A model generated the notes under the pieces. That model searched no databases. It saw only the letters and a list, made by a program, of their open reading frames with translations, and was not told the DNA's origin. Shown piece after piece: positions 21,171-32,715 of a stretch of 64,000 nucleotides of DNA (positions are counted from its first letter, which is position 1; each line of letters begins with the position of its first letter). The position numbers and the translations under genes were made by a program. Where the stretch lies: the NCBI GenBank assembly GCA_963971425.1, contig OZ020524.1, forward strand, positions 16,371,845-16,435,844, written 5' to 3'. The stretch comes from Bryoerythrophyllum caledonicum (Eukaryota; Streptophyta; Bryopsida; Pottiales; Pottiaceae).

Positions 21171-22835
21171 GCGTAGACAGAGTCAAGCATTAAAAATGTG
21201 TTAGAGGCGATTAACAATGGGGTCTACTTGCACTCGGCCTACCCTTTATTTATAGAATCTTTAGCGTCTTTTCATATGGATCTCATTGATTCTATCGTCT
21301 TGAGAGGTTTTCATTCACGGTTATCATTGATTCTATGGTCTTGATATAACTATGTGGTTCGCCAATGTGAAAGGGGCTTAAGAACGGGCGAAGGGGGCAA
21401 ATAAAGAGTTACTTGTAGACCGCTTACTATTTCCTAGTGCAGGGGGTTATGAGTCATTTAATTCTTTACTCCAAGTCTAGATTGCTGATAGTGTGTAAGT
21501 GTGTTTTGTTTAATTCTTTAATGGAGGTAAGGGTGGTGGTTTTGTCACCGTTATTCTTAATTTGTCTCTAACTGTGCGCTCTCACTTGATTAGCACAATG
21601 TTATCTTGGCACGATGCGGTTGTGCACGACAGCCTCCTGACATCTTATTACAAATTATGTTTTTGTTTGCCACAAAGAAGAGTGCAAGGCCTAGCTTTTA
21701 TCGCTTTTAGAATTTTTTCAAAAAGGCCTCAATTAGTAGAAGAACAATGCAGTATTTGTGGCCTCAATGTGTCATTGTTGCAGATCACGACCCCTTCAAG
21801 AATCCTAGGAAGTCTATAGTCCATTACCTGAAACCTTATTTCCATAAGATTGGACAGATAGCGGGCATCTGTAAAGCACTTAGAATGAAATATTTCTACC
21901 ACTTCTCTGTAAATTACATATGCCTGTCAGCGACGGCCACTGAATATGTATCGTAAGTCATCTTTTTATGATTTAATGGTTAACCACTGCACTCTTCATC
22001 CACATTCATTGGGAGATGTCTCGCTGTATGTTCTAGTGACCACCATTGCTCTCTGAAGAGTGATTTCTATACATCAATTGTGAATATTTTATGTCAGCAT
22101 CTATGCCCTAGTTCTCTCAAGTTCACATGTGATTCTATGTATACACATCCCTCTGATTTATTGCATGTCCGATTGTTTCTTCTTTGAGGACACGGTTATT
22201 GTAGTCAAGCCTATTTCAGATTTGACCAGAAGATATCCGGTTGCATTCTCTGGACTAAAGTATAGTGAAACCTATGATTTGGTTGTTCTAGTCATTACTT
22301 CTTTCTTTACCGTCATTAATGTTGCATTTAATGCTTGAATAGTACTCTAAATTCACTAAATTTTAGGCTTTACCATCTTTTATCTCCGAGTCTTTATTTC
22401 AGTCCATAGCCCAAAATTTAACTCATAGTCCATAAATAGCTAAATACAACATAAGGCCCACATGTTAGGTGACATTGTCTAAAGAAGTATTACTATGTGC
22501 TTAGAAATATCCTAGTATTGTCAACAAACTACAAACATGCTACCAAACAAAGTTGTGAATGGAGTAACAAAAGTAAAGTTGAAGGGAAATTAATGAAACA
22601 AAATCACCTAATAATCACATAGATTTCATAAAATTTCAAAAGACGTGTATGAATTTTTCTGGATGAAGACCAACAAAGGTCTCTTTTAGGTATTGTGTGA
22701 CTTTCCTTTAACTAATAACTCAAAGTCTCCAACCAGAAATTAGGAAAGTAAAGGATACATCTCGACTCGTGAGGAATTGTCCCTCAAATTTTTTACACCA
22801 TATTGAACTCCCATTGGAAACATTTCATCATGATC
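21171..22835. other. Unassigned region with possible small exons
   Basis: Two plus-strand frames could be exons of an unrecognised gene. 21747-21956 reads MQYLWPQCVIVADHDPFKNP... and runs into a GTAAG donor-like site at 21954-21958. 22190-22338 reads EDTVIVVKPISDLTRRYPVA... and ends in a hydrophobic tail before TGA. They have no homology I can name and no firm splice link between them. The rest (21171-21560 and 22340-22835) shows nothing. Confidence 0.25.
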
Positions 22836-24200
22836 TCACAAGTGCTCTATGGTAAATGACATTGGATTCAAGCAATAGAGAGACTCTCCACTGAAACCTA
22901 CTGGAGGAGGTGCTACTACAACTTCACACTGTTGTTGGTTGCGAACATCATAAACTACTCCAGAGTGATCAAGTGTGTTGAGCAGACACAACTGATGCTC
23001 ACTATACGGCACGCATGTGTACTCGGGATAAACTTCCAGACTTTTACCCCCAGTCTTTTCATGCCTCAGTATATTGAACAAACTACACAAAACACCTCCT
23101 TCTAGATCAGTTTCCCATTCCACTCTATCAACACAATGCTCTATGTTATTGTTGCCATTATCTTGCTCAGAGAACAAGTATAACTCGCCCCAGCTCTCGA
23201 CCAGCTGCAGAATAGAAGACTTCGCCGCAAACGGTATGGGATATGTCCAGTTCTTCACCCATGTTCCTTTGTCGAGGTTGTACCGGAGAATGCCTCTCCC
23301 CGCTTCGTGATCTAGGAATGCTATGGAGTACAGGCTACCATCTCTATAGACCCCGGATTGGAATTCATTCAGTGAATAGTCCGGCCCTGGCAAGTCTCCG
23401 GTTTGCTTCCATTCCCACTTAAGCGAGTCAAACTCCTCCGTAACGCGAGAGAGACGCCCATCACCAGAGCGTGCGCTTCCTGCAACCACGACTCTATACG
23501 ACTGTGTTGCTGCATCCACCACCAAGTGCATCAAGACAGGGTTACGCCGATGCTTGAGCGGCGGAAGCTCCCTCCACTTCCCAGTCAGCGGATTCAACAC
23601 GACCAACCTCTCCTCGGCGCCTTTGGACACGTTCATACAAATGATCCCACCGTGTGAGCAGACAAGGTACTCCTTAAACAGGTCAGGGTCTGGCATGCAA
23701 GACGGGGGGAGGAAGGAGCTGAAAGGGCGCGGAAGGCGTCTCCACTTGCGTGACGACGAGTCGTACCCTGCGCACTCCCAGGCTCCCTCACTGATGAAGA
23801 AATACGGAGCAATCAAGGTTGATCCATGCAGTTTCGAGGGGCGAAATGGCCTCACCGTTGGTCCTGTTGCGCAAACGTTTTTGATCCCCGATGTAAGCTT
23901 TGAACAGAGCTCCAATAAGCGATTCCAGAGCTTGAGAAGTGGAAATCTCTCCACGATGATGGATAACCAAGCTGCGATGATGGAGAGCCAAGTGTGTTTC
24001 CAGAACCGTTGCATCAAGACCTCATACTCGATGAAGCTGAAAATGTCTCGAGGGTTATAGTACCACATGTTGCTGTTTCTACCCATTCTCATGAAGTTTT
24101 CTAAGTCAGGCTCGAAAGAGTCGATGGGTAGCAAATCATGGTTGAAGCAATGGAACGAGCAGTAAATAGATTCGAACTCGATGCAGCTCCAGAATTCCAC
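22836..24200 (-). CDS. Kelch-type (F-box/kelch-like) protein 2
   Basis: A minus-strand open frame of about 454 codons ends at a TGA at 22836-22838. It is clearly paralogous to the gene at 4248-5591. Shared blocks include LFKEYLVC.HGGIICMNVSK, HRRNPVLMHLVVDAAT, QTGDLPGPDYSLNE, GRGILRYN and SLEVYPEYTC. These are kelch beta-propeller blades, expected to bind a partner or degradation substrate. As in its paralogue, no F-box is recognisable in the first ~130 residues, which are rich in Trp, Phe and Leu. The frame opens at a GTG preceded by a possible splice acceptor (ctcggctag). Either a 5' exon exists, or translation starts at an internal ATG near 24094. Confidence 0.8.
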   Translation of the reverse strand: MEFWSCIEFESIYCSFHCFNHDLLPIDSFEPDLENFMRMGRNSNMWYYNPRDIFSFIEYEVLMQRFWKHTWLSIIAAWLSIIVERFPLLKLWNRLLELCSKLTSGIKNVCATGPTVRPFRPSKLHGSTLIAPYFFISEGAWECAGYDSSSRKWRRLPRPFSSFLPPSCMPDPDLFKEYLVCSHGGIICMNVSKGAEERLVVLNPLTGKWRELPPLKHRRNPVLMHLVVDAATQSYRVVVAGSARSGDGRLSRVTEEFDSLKWEWKQTGDLPGPDYSLNEFQSGVYRDGSLYSIAFLDHEAGRGILRYNLDKGTWVKNWTYPIPFAAKSSILQLVESWGELYLFSEQDNGNNNIEHCVDRVEWETDLEGGVLCSLFNILRHEKTGGKSLEVYPEYTCVPYSEHQLCLLNTLDHSGVVYDVRNQQQCEVVVAPPPVGFSGESLYCLNPMSFTIEHL

Positions 24201-24354
24201 CAGTACGACAACCTAGCCGAGAAATGAAACCGCAGAACTCCATAGAACTCGCAACCCTGCAGAAATGAAACCGCAGAACTCTAGATTTTAGAACGGAGGG
24301 TCAGGATGGCAGAAGTTGAAACACTGGCCAAGAGTATGCCCTTTATATTCATCT

Positions 24355-24600
24355 CCCAGTACAGACTTTTTTTGTCGACGCATATAATGCGCCAAAGATG
24401 CCTCCAAAGTCTGTCAATATTAGTGGTGTACAGACATTTATCCACGAACTAGGTTCCTGAATTCGAGAGATTCGATGTACAGACATCTAAAAGTCTCTGA
24501 TACATATCTGGTTGTACACTCCCACTTTGGCAACAGTGCCATGATATCAATTTCGCAGACGGAATTTCTGTAGAAACTTTGTCTGTACCACAATCAGGAC
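24355..24600. promoter_or_regulatory. GTACAGAC motif cluster upstream of kelch gene 2
   Basis: Exact copies of GTACAGAC or its complement lie at 24359-24366, 24428-24435, 24477-24484 and 24581-24588, with degenerate copies around. The flanking bases are not conserved between copies or with the cluster upstream of kelch gene 1. A short motif is therefore shared, not a whole promoter. Binding factor unknown. Confidence 0.5.
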
Positions 24601-24740
24601 CTGACACGTACTGTCATGGCACCATTACATTTTTACGGCGGTCTTGCAAGTGGCTACCATTCACAGACATGTGGACTGAATCCTGGCGATTCTATCTTGA
24701 TATCAGTAAGAAAATCTGGCTCCTACATTGATTCAAAATT

Positions 24741-25010
24741 TCTGAAGTGGCAATTTTTTTTTAACATTTGCTTGTGCAACATGTAAGCAATGTGGCTCCC
24801 TCATTGTTTCGTGACGCCGCTTTTGGTTGCTTCAATGAACACATTTTATCTTCTCTGGCAACAAACATGAAAATTGAAGTGCCGTTATGGCGACAAACAA
24901 GAAACATGATGCAAACATAATCAAATACACACATGATACCAATGATACGTTACATAAACTCAAGCATGACACCAAGACAACATTGAAAAAGACGTCGTAA
25001 TCACTTACTG
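24741..25010. other. No gene recognised
   Basis: AT-rich spacer between the kelch gene 2 upstream region and the hAT remnant. Confidence 0.4.
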
Positions 25011-25085
25011 CCTCGGGGAATTGAACCCCGGCCAAGAAGGCCCTGCCCATTGCAGCAGCCAATCCCCCCACCCGACACTCAATTA
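25011..25085 (-). other. tRNA-like (pol III promoter-like) remnant
   Basis: On the minus strand, CGGGGTTCAATTCCCCG forms a perfect T-arm-like stem-loop and matches the B-box GGTTCRANNCC. About 30 bases before it, TGGCTGCTGCAATGGG resembles an A-box. A stem GGC...GCC around CTTCTTG sits between them. The acceptor stem does not pair and position 37 would be a pyrimidine, so this is not a working tRNA. It is at most a tRNA-derived SINE piece. Confidence 0.3.
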
Positions 25086-25149
25086 GTACACTTGTTCACG
25101 AAATCTCAAGCATCAACACTTGCCGTCATCATGGAAACAGAAGGTAAGA

Positions 25150-26116
25150 TTACAATCCAACACCTCGTCGTTCACGAGAATCCCTCCAGTGTGTCATTGT
25201 TGCCGCAGAAGGAAAAGAATCCTGCGAAAAAAAAGATTGAACAAAGAGCTTTACACAGGTATCCAGATGACCGCCCAAGCGGTTGCGGACTTTTGACTTC
25301 ATGAAGCCAAGTGTGGAGAATGTCCGCTCATCTTCCACGCTGCCCACCACAGCACATATGGCAATGTCTGCGAGTTTAAAAAACTCGGACAAGCGGCACC
25401 TCATGACACTGCTTTGTCCCACCTTCTCCCATAACTTGGTACCGGATTCTTGTCATGCGGTTCCTCCATCGTTGGCGCGCAGTTCGACTTCATTGTCAAC
25501 TTCAACAATGAAGTCTACAGCCCTAGTGACCGGGCATCCAAGAGAGGATCCACTTGAACCATCACAGGGTTCTCTTTGGTCCTCCGATTTATGTGCCTCA
25601 CAACACAGAAATGATGCCTCAGGGTCTTCATGTGAAGACCAAATAGCTCATCACAGTTTTGCTGCAACCAAAACTGAGGAAAGATGATAGAGAAAGCATT
25701 CATTAGCGCGGAATCAAGGAACTGCTTCTCCAACTCGTTTGTGAGCATTTCAGCAGCGTCTTTACAGTGACCTTTCACCGAGGTAACCACATGCCAAAAA
25801 TCAGACCGACTAATAGGAAGCTTCTTCCCTCAAAACAACACACAACATGTGTGCAGCATAAGTATGCTCGTTGATCCAAAATTCCAAGCTTTTCGAGCCG
25901 TCGTTGAGATCAACCACCCACTCCTACGCAATGGCGTACGAGTGATCATCAATCACATCGCACAACATCTGAAAATGTTGTCTTTGGTACGATGATTCCG
26001 AATCAACATACATCATGTAGAGCTTCGCTTGGCATATCTTCACAGCCGCCACATAATCCGAAACAAACACGTGAGAAGACTGCGCAAACTTCATCAAACT
26101 GTTCACAGACTCTAGC
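25150..26116 (-). pseudogene. hAT transposase, C-terminal part
   Basis: Minus-strand fragments continue the transposase after the nested element: LLESVNSLMKFAQSSHVFVS, VTSVKGHCKDAAEMLTNELE, and finally the hAT dimerisation block ERTFSTLGFMKSKVRNRLG. The dimerisation block is the family's hallmark. Several stops and frameshifts lie between blocks. The layout matches the plant hAT group whose middle domain contains GVHCMAHRTNLA. Confidence 0.88.
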
Positions 26117-26880
26117 AACCACTACGGGAAATCGAGGCATCAATGACTAGTGATTTTAGTCATTGTTGAGTCATAGATGACCTGTATTACTAGAGAATGA
26201 CTAAGAAATTTTTTGTTCGGGCACAGTAATAGTTTTGAGTAATAGATTTCTGTAGTCATTCTTTTTGCCACGTGGACTTCTCATCCATCTGCCTATGTGG
26301 CCCATCATCCTCAAACATTGATGAGTTGGCTACTGACGTGGATTTGAGTGTGACATGGAATTTATGGTGAATGATGATGTTGATTTTTGTGTGACGTGGA
26401 ATTAAACGTGGCAGTTGACATGGACAATGACGTAGACAATGATGTGGACAATGATAGTTTTTTTGTGAACTGCCTAGTTATTGTTTAGTCATTGTGTAGT
26501 CTTAGTTTAGTGATTCCTTAATTATTCTGGTAGTGTAAATTTACCCATAATAGATATGCATGTACTAATTTTAGTTTTGGTCTAGTTATTATTTGGTTAC
26601 TGTGTGGTTTGAATGCAGTCATTCTATAGTTATTTGGTAGTTTTTTTGTACATTGTCAAATTATTGTTTAGTCATTATGCAGTTTAGGTTGAGTCATTAT
26701 ACAGTGTTAGTTTAGTAATTTCTTAGTTACTGTGGTAGTAATAAATTGCCTATAGGCTATAATAAGATTGCAAGCACTAATTCTACTTCTACTCTAGTCA
26801 TTATTCGGTTGTCAGTAAGAAACCAGAGAAAAAGGTGCACACACAAAGATTTAATCGTCTCCTTCGAATATCATAGGTGT

Positions 26881-27520
26881 AAAGAAAACAGGGTCAACAT
26901 GTCCTTGATTGAACTCAGCTACTGTGGTTTGTTGTTGTCCCCGAGTGGTGGCTATCCCAACATTTTCTCCACAAATGAACCGTGCCTAGAGAAACTCGGA
27001 GAGACATTCTAAGTGGTTCACTAAGTTTGCAATAACTCTGGCAGCCGTTCTCCTCTCCACAAATATGATACACTTCACGTCCTTTTGTAATCTGTGAACA
27101 ACGCCAATATACTTATCAATCGAAGCAAACAAAGGTCAAAATGCAAGAGCAACATTAAATAACAGAAAATGATGTCTCACCTTTTCCGGAAAAGAATCAC
27201 ACCAACTGATAGGCCTTTGGAGTCAGATAACCTCTGTCCGCTGCGCCCTGAAGTTCTTGTGCCGAGGAAGCCGTATTTCAGCTTGAGAAAAATTAAGACG
27301 CTACCTGGGTAAGATTCAACAAAATTAAGATATGATGCATAAAATTATATCAAGAGAGACAGACAAACCTTCGGGTACAACTGATTGCAAAGCATGCAAA
27401 GAGTCCTTCAGCAATGAGTCTCTGTTGCGTTTCAACCAATGTGCAGCATCTCCAAGCCCCTCAAAGTCATTCAATCTTGAATCCACATTGAATGTGTATT
27501 CAACAGCCTGTACAATCACC
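26881..27520 (-). pseudogene. Captured Dicer-like (DCL) gene fragment
   Basis: The minus strand encodes DVKCIIFVERRTAARVIANL, then SEFL, a stop, ARFICGENVGIATTRGQQQ and VAEFNQGHV. This corresponds to the start of the helicase C domain of Dicer-like RNases (CIIFVER.. TA..., ...F..G.V). An upstream exon candidate ends in FPEKV with a splice-donor-like AG|GTGAGA at 27180. A further one (27377-27500) reads YTFNVDSRLNDFEGLGDAAH and ends at a donor-like GAAG|GTTTGT. Introns seem retained, so capture was at the DNA level. The stop and missing downstream motifs make it non-functional as a Dicer. The last exon candidate is not confidently DCL. Confidence 0.7.
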
Positions 27521-27725
27521 ACACAATCACCACGCAATTACCACGCAACAAAACCAAGATATGACTATCCGATCACCACACAGTAACTAGACAATCACCA
27601 CACAATCACCACGCAATCACAACACAATTACAACACAAGCACTACACAATCACTACATAATCGATTTACAATCACCACACAATCACTACACAATCACTAC
27701 ACAATCACTACACAATCACTAGAGC
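27515..27725. repeat. ACAATCACYAC tandem array
   Basis: About fifteen imperfect 9-13-base units of the type ACAATCACCAC or ACAATCACTAC. In reverse complement these resemble the TAGTGATTGT words near the element's left end. They may be internalised subterminal repeats. Confidence 0.8.
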
Positions 27726-27904
27726 AGACAGATACGGTTCTTCAAGAGCAGTTTGGCTATTCATAAACTAGGTAGAGTTTCTGGCAACTCACCTTCCATC
27801 TTTGAAAATTCCATCACCAAAAACCAAATTATTTCTACCAAATCACAATCGCTATTTCCCCTCAACATCAATGCAACGAAGATGCGCATGAGATACAAAC
27901 TTAC

Positions 27905-28620
27905 TTGTTAACTGATTCAAAGCTGATCTTCCACTGCGGTTCAACTCCTTGCCTGCCGCCAACTCCTGCAACGGCTTCTCCCACGCCGCCGCGAAAGCTC
28001 TCACCGCGCCCTCACCTCCGCCTCCCCTCCAGCTCGTCTACAATGCACCTCCAAAACCCACTTCTTCGAGATTCACCGCTTCGAGATTTTGAAAGAGAAC
28101 TATCTCAAACCCTATCTCATTACTGCCTTTGATTGTCCCCAAACTGAGGTGGTTCGGAAGCCCAGAGATCGTTCAATACCAACCCACACAACCCTCACAG
28201 ACCTTGCTTGAATCAAGGCAGACACACGCATACACGGCCTCACAAAACCCACGCCCTCAGAGAAGCTTTGCCACCAACAACCACACGCATACAACGGCCG
28301 GCGCGAAGAGACAGAAAACTAGTGAAGGCCACAACGTCCACGGTTGATGCGATGGCAGATCCTGCACGCAAGAGAAGCAACAACAGCAAGCAAGAGAAGC
28401 GACAACACCTTCCTCGTCACCGGCTGCACATTGTCGCCGTGAGCTTGGTGGCCGAGCGGCGCTGGACCAACGCAAGTCCCCCTCCCAAACGCACACTCTA
28501 GAAGTGTGCTGGGAAATGCCACGAGCTTGATGGCTGAGCAGTGCAAACCGCAGCCTCCAGGAGCTTTTGAGAAGAAGAAAACGCTGGTGGACAAGGTGGC
28601 AACTAAGTAGTGGTAGTCAT
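27905..28620. other. GC-rich insert of possible genic origin
   Basis: GC content rises sharply compared with the surrounding AT-rich element. Frames are open on both strands for 60-97 codons, without any recognisable domain. It could be the 5' end (leader plus first exon) of a captured gene, possibly the same one as the DCL fragment. This is not provable by eye. Confidence 0.35.
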
Positions 28621-29828
28621 TTTAATGTAAAAAAATCAGCCTAACAAAATTGCTCATAACTTTTGCACTACGATGAGCTAGAAGATTTATCATATACCGA
28701 TGGAATCTCCTTGAAAAAACACATATGCTGGTCACCTCACTCGATAGAATTGGTGCAAAATTGATAAAGATATGCCTCCTCAAACTTTCAACCAAAACTC
28801 AAGAAATCTGCCCAAAAATATTCGCTATAACTTTTTATTTAAGACGAATTTGAAGATGGGTAAGGTGCCATTGGAAGTGTCTTTTCAAATCAGTTTAGAT
28901 AGGCACCAGAAACTCTCAAATTGGACAAAAATTGCCCCCGAAATCATCATTTGAAAATTCAACCTTGAAAAAATCAGCCCAACATGGAAGGTTTGCTTTT
29001 GACATGTGGCGAGATTTGGGTGACTTGCAATGAAATGTGGCATATGATATTGTTACATAACCATCACTAAATGTCAATATGTTAAAATGTAATAAGGGCA
29101 AAAGCTATAGAAATTGACAATTAGTGTTTAAATTGACATTTAATGTTGTTACATTAGTAGGGTAATTGACATTTAGAGTTTAAGTTCGTAAATAGTGTTG
29201 CGAACACTAATGAACATCATTAGTGTAGTGGCGACTAAGTAGATATCCATCTACGTCAACAACTTTATAAAAAGTATCCTCATGTTAGTTATAAAATATA
29301 TTACTGCACCAAGTAATATTTTAGTGACGCAGTGATTTGTGCCGAATGTATTACTAAGGAATTACTGGAATATAATCCAAGTCATCACCTATTTGCCACA
29401 TCAACAATGTCCAACAGAAGTAGACATCCATCTACTTCAGCAATTTTCTAAAAATACCCATGAGTTATTTTTGAGTTCTAACATATATTACTGTAGCTAG
29501 TTATTTTCTAGTGAGAAAGTAATTCTTTTCAAACGTATCACTAATGAATCACTAAGGCACAACCCTAGTCAGTCACCTTCTTGCCACGTCAACACTACCG
29601 GATGAAGCATGGATGAAAACACAGGGATGACGATATGAACGATGTTGGCCGTCACATGGTTCTCATCACCTCTCTGCCCGCGAAAACTTAAATTACTGTA
29701 AAATGACTAGGGCAGCTAACTAGCTAGATCCGGGCAGCGTCTGCAGATCCTGAGTAATTTTGTAGTAATTGTTTTCTGGCTAGTCATTTGTGCTGTAGTC
29801 ATTTATAGGCCGATTTCCCGTAGTGGAC

Positions 29829-31307
29829 GGAATGATGCATGGTAAAGCCAACAACGTTGCAACATCACACATCAAATCGCAATTTAGTTTCGCAGACTCC
29901 CTGGCAGCTACCTGCTTCGTAGTGAAAGCACGCTCCTTCAAAGCCGCATCTTCACACATCTTCACTATGAGGGTCTTGTACTCCCCCATCACTCGTTTAA
30001 GCGGCTCAAGAAGTGAGATCCAACGTGTCTTCACGTTCTTGAGCATTCTGAAACCCTCTGTTTCCACAATGTCAGCAAGCTTCTGAAACTCAAGGTGCTT
30101 CTTCGAACTGGTGCTGAAATACGCGTACATGGCTTGGCAAAGTGATTCAAGTTTCGCCACGACTAGCAGATTGGAGAGCGGCTCCACAGCGAGATTCGTG
30201 CGATGCGCCATGCAATGCACCCCCACCATGATAGGAGCAATCTGCTCCTTCAACTGCGTTGGCACGCCAAATCGAGAACCCTGGAAAACCGCAACACCAT
30301 CTGCACCAGAGCAGACTAATTTTTCTGCGACTTCTTTCACATCTAGCCCTCCATGGTAAGTTAGAGTAGACACGATAGCTTCCTTCACAACATGAGCACC
30401 GTTCCCATCAACTAGACGTTGTAAAGCCAATAACAAACTGCATCTTGCAAATCCAATCACCACATAAACATGCACAGAGAGCCAGCTCTCATGGTCGATA
30501 GTCGTTACCTCATCTACAGAAATCGAAAAGAATGAACACCCACATATGGTTTTTTTGGTGTGCTCCGAAAGTATGTACCCCATGCTGTCCGCCATGGCCC
30601 ATCCCGCACTTGTGCTCCAATGCTTGCGAGGACAATCCGGCACCGCCAATTGCTACAACAACGCCGTAGCTGACTCGAAGACGGTCATTGGCCGTCCCTA
30701 GCTGAGAAGCTAGAACAGTACCCGGAATTGCACCAATTTTTTCTTCTTCTCCCGAGTGGCTCCTTCGATCACTCGCTGGGCGACAGTCTCCATACCTCCT
30801 CGTGCAAAGAATATACGTTCATTCTTCACGTGCTGGCAGGTTGACAAGAAGTAATGGTCACATTTCTTGATTTTTCCAAAATCGATTACCGCCTTCCTTC
30901 TCCCAACATGCTTCCATAGCGAGTCCAGCTTCGGCACAAGGAGCTTCTCGTGGCCCTCCACGGTGGAGCAAACCTTGCGCCGCACCTCACACACTTCCAT
31001 CACGCCCCAGCACGGACTCCGCCCACGGTAGGCATGCGGCCCAACTGTCCTGGAAGTGCCGATGATGATCGTAGCTCTGCCGCCTTCGCCGCGCGGCCTC
31101 GACCATGCGACTCCCAACGGCAGCCTCCAAAATTTGTACATCGGAGTCTGAACTAACGGTGGATTTCGCGGACTCCGTGAGAAGAATCACGCGGCTCGCT
31201 GAGGCAACGTCTTCCACCTCGTCTGTCTCTGAACCCTGAGAAGACACCCAGACACATCCTAACCCTTCAACCATCGTTTCTAAACTCTCTCGGCACTCTT
31301 CCCTCAT
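29829..31307 (-). pseudogene. hAT transposase, N-terminal and central part
   Basis: Minus-strand frames run from MREECRESLETMVEG (31307) through a frameshift into KLLVPKLDSLWKHVGRRKA. The long central block (30649-29829) contains FFSISVDEVTTIDHESWLSV, EKLVCSGADGVAVFQGSR, VGVHCMAHRTNLAVEPLSN and VKTRWISLL. These are conserved blocks of plant hAT transposases of the ZNF862/DUF4371-like group. The frame ends at ...IIP where the CACTA-like element is inserted. Terminal repeats of the hAT element were not found. Confidence 0.88.
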
Positions 31308-32715
31308 ACCAAAATTTCGAGAGAAACGACTGTTGTTTCGGAGCCATTCTCAAACCCTGAATAGGACGACAAGAACAAGAGAAAACAAACGGCGAAGGTG
31401 CGATAACTCCCTGTTTTGTTGTGATTTATGTGAATGATGCGCCACAGACGCCGCTGCCGCACGCCACACAAACGCCGCACAAGAACAAGAGAAAACGCCG
31501 CTGCACCAAATGCCGCACAAACGGCGTTGCGGCGCTGCCTCCATCGCTCCCCCAACTCGCACGCTTCCTCCATCGCTCCCCCACGTAGTCTAGTCCAATG
31601 CGCATCACACCCGCTCTGATCAGTGCCGCCTTCAACCAACCCAAAATTCCCTTGGTGACAAACCCTCACAGAACCTCTCAAACATGGCGATCTCTGTGAC
31701 TTCACTCTTCTATTTCTAGCAAACTGCTGCTTATCTCGGGTCTATGTAAACTGGCGATGGCGCGCTCTGAAGTACGCAAGTGTGGCGCGCTTTGGACGAG
31801 ACAAGGTGGGGTGATGGCGGCCGAGAAGTGAGAGGGGCAGCTCGCTAGGGCGCGAGACAGGCGAAGTGACCGGGCACCCCAAACCGCTTCGTGCGAAGAC
31901 GGGACCCTAAACTGTGTTAATTCTTGGTGTAAAATTTGCCAGGGTGAAAAACAAGTCAATTACTGGCGAAAATTTGCCAGTAAAAAAATTGTTGCATGGT
32001 ACACTAGAGTCTTCCTGAAAGTCTGAGTTTTAAAGGGTGGCTACCTAGTGCCAGACAAAAAGACTCAGTGCAACATCCTTTAAGGACCTTGTGTCTTTCT
32101 TTGTTCACCAAAGTAGGGTGAAATTTAAATACGGCAATATTTGCAGGGTGAAATTCTGACCCTCCATATTTTATGGGCCACGCGCATGGATCAAGCTAAT
32201 GTAACCAAATTAGTAAGCTGGAGTCACAAATGCCACCTTGCATCTATGTTTGGACGGTGACTGTGCCTAGATGATTAACCTTGTAGCATGTTGGTTGGCT
32301 GACAAAGGACCATAATTTATGGAATAAACCCTAAAGTTAACCAAACCACCATGTTTCTAAAAAACAAGTGGACTTTCAGGTGTACAACCCCTATCAGCGT
32401 TTTGGAGTGACAGTCAGAGTTTAAACCCTGACTACTTTCAGGAAAACTCTACTGTCTTTTTTTCTTTTTTTTCTTTTTTTTTGACACAAATTACAAGGTG
32501 ACCTTCACTGCAAGGGAAAGAAATAATTACAAGGCAAATCCTGCGAAGGCCGGCGAGGTTGGGCAAAGCCCGGGCCGGGTTAGAAGTTAGGAGAAGAGCT
32601 AGGGTTAGTGTTAGTATAGGTGTTCCTAAACAATGTCTTTCTGATACTGTAACTTCAGTTGCAAACTGACCCTCAATCTGCCGGATGTTGTAGGGGCAGG
32701 TCTCATACTCTAGCA
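31308..32715. other. Intergenic, no gene recognised
   Basis: GC-rich up to about 31900, probably 5' sequence of the hAT element, then ordinary sequence. A T-rich tract at 32456-32482, followed by CG-rich sequence, could be the reversed poly(A) end of a retroposed copy. No supporting features were seen. Confidence 0.35.

Larger units (their letters stand above)
26120..29825 (-). mobile_element. CACTA-like non-autonomous element (3706 bp) in hAT
   Basis: The ends are CACTACGGGAAATCG at 26120 and the complementary CGATTTCCCGTAGTG ending at 29825. Three-base flanks are AAC (26117-26119) and GAC (29826-29828), a 3-bp duplication with one change, which is typical of CACTA transposons. Removing the element and one flank joins the hAT frame as ...IIPLLESVN. 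No CACTA transposase is visible. Subterminal arrays of TAGTCATTGT-like words occupy the first ~600 bases. The interior carries a Dicer-like gene fragment and a GC-rich segment. Confidence 0.85.

Noticed and set aside
25011..25085. A tRNA gene on the minus strand
   Set aside because: The T-arm is perfect, but the acceptor stem does not pair and the anticodon loop lacks a purine at position 37. It is kept only as a tRNA-like remnant.
28129..28594. Several 60-97 codon frames in the GC-rich part of the CACTA-like element
   Set aside because: High GC content lowers stop frequency and opens frames on both strands by chance; no family was recognised.
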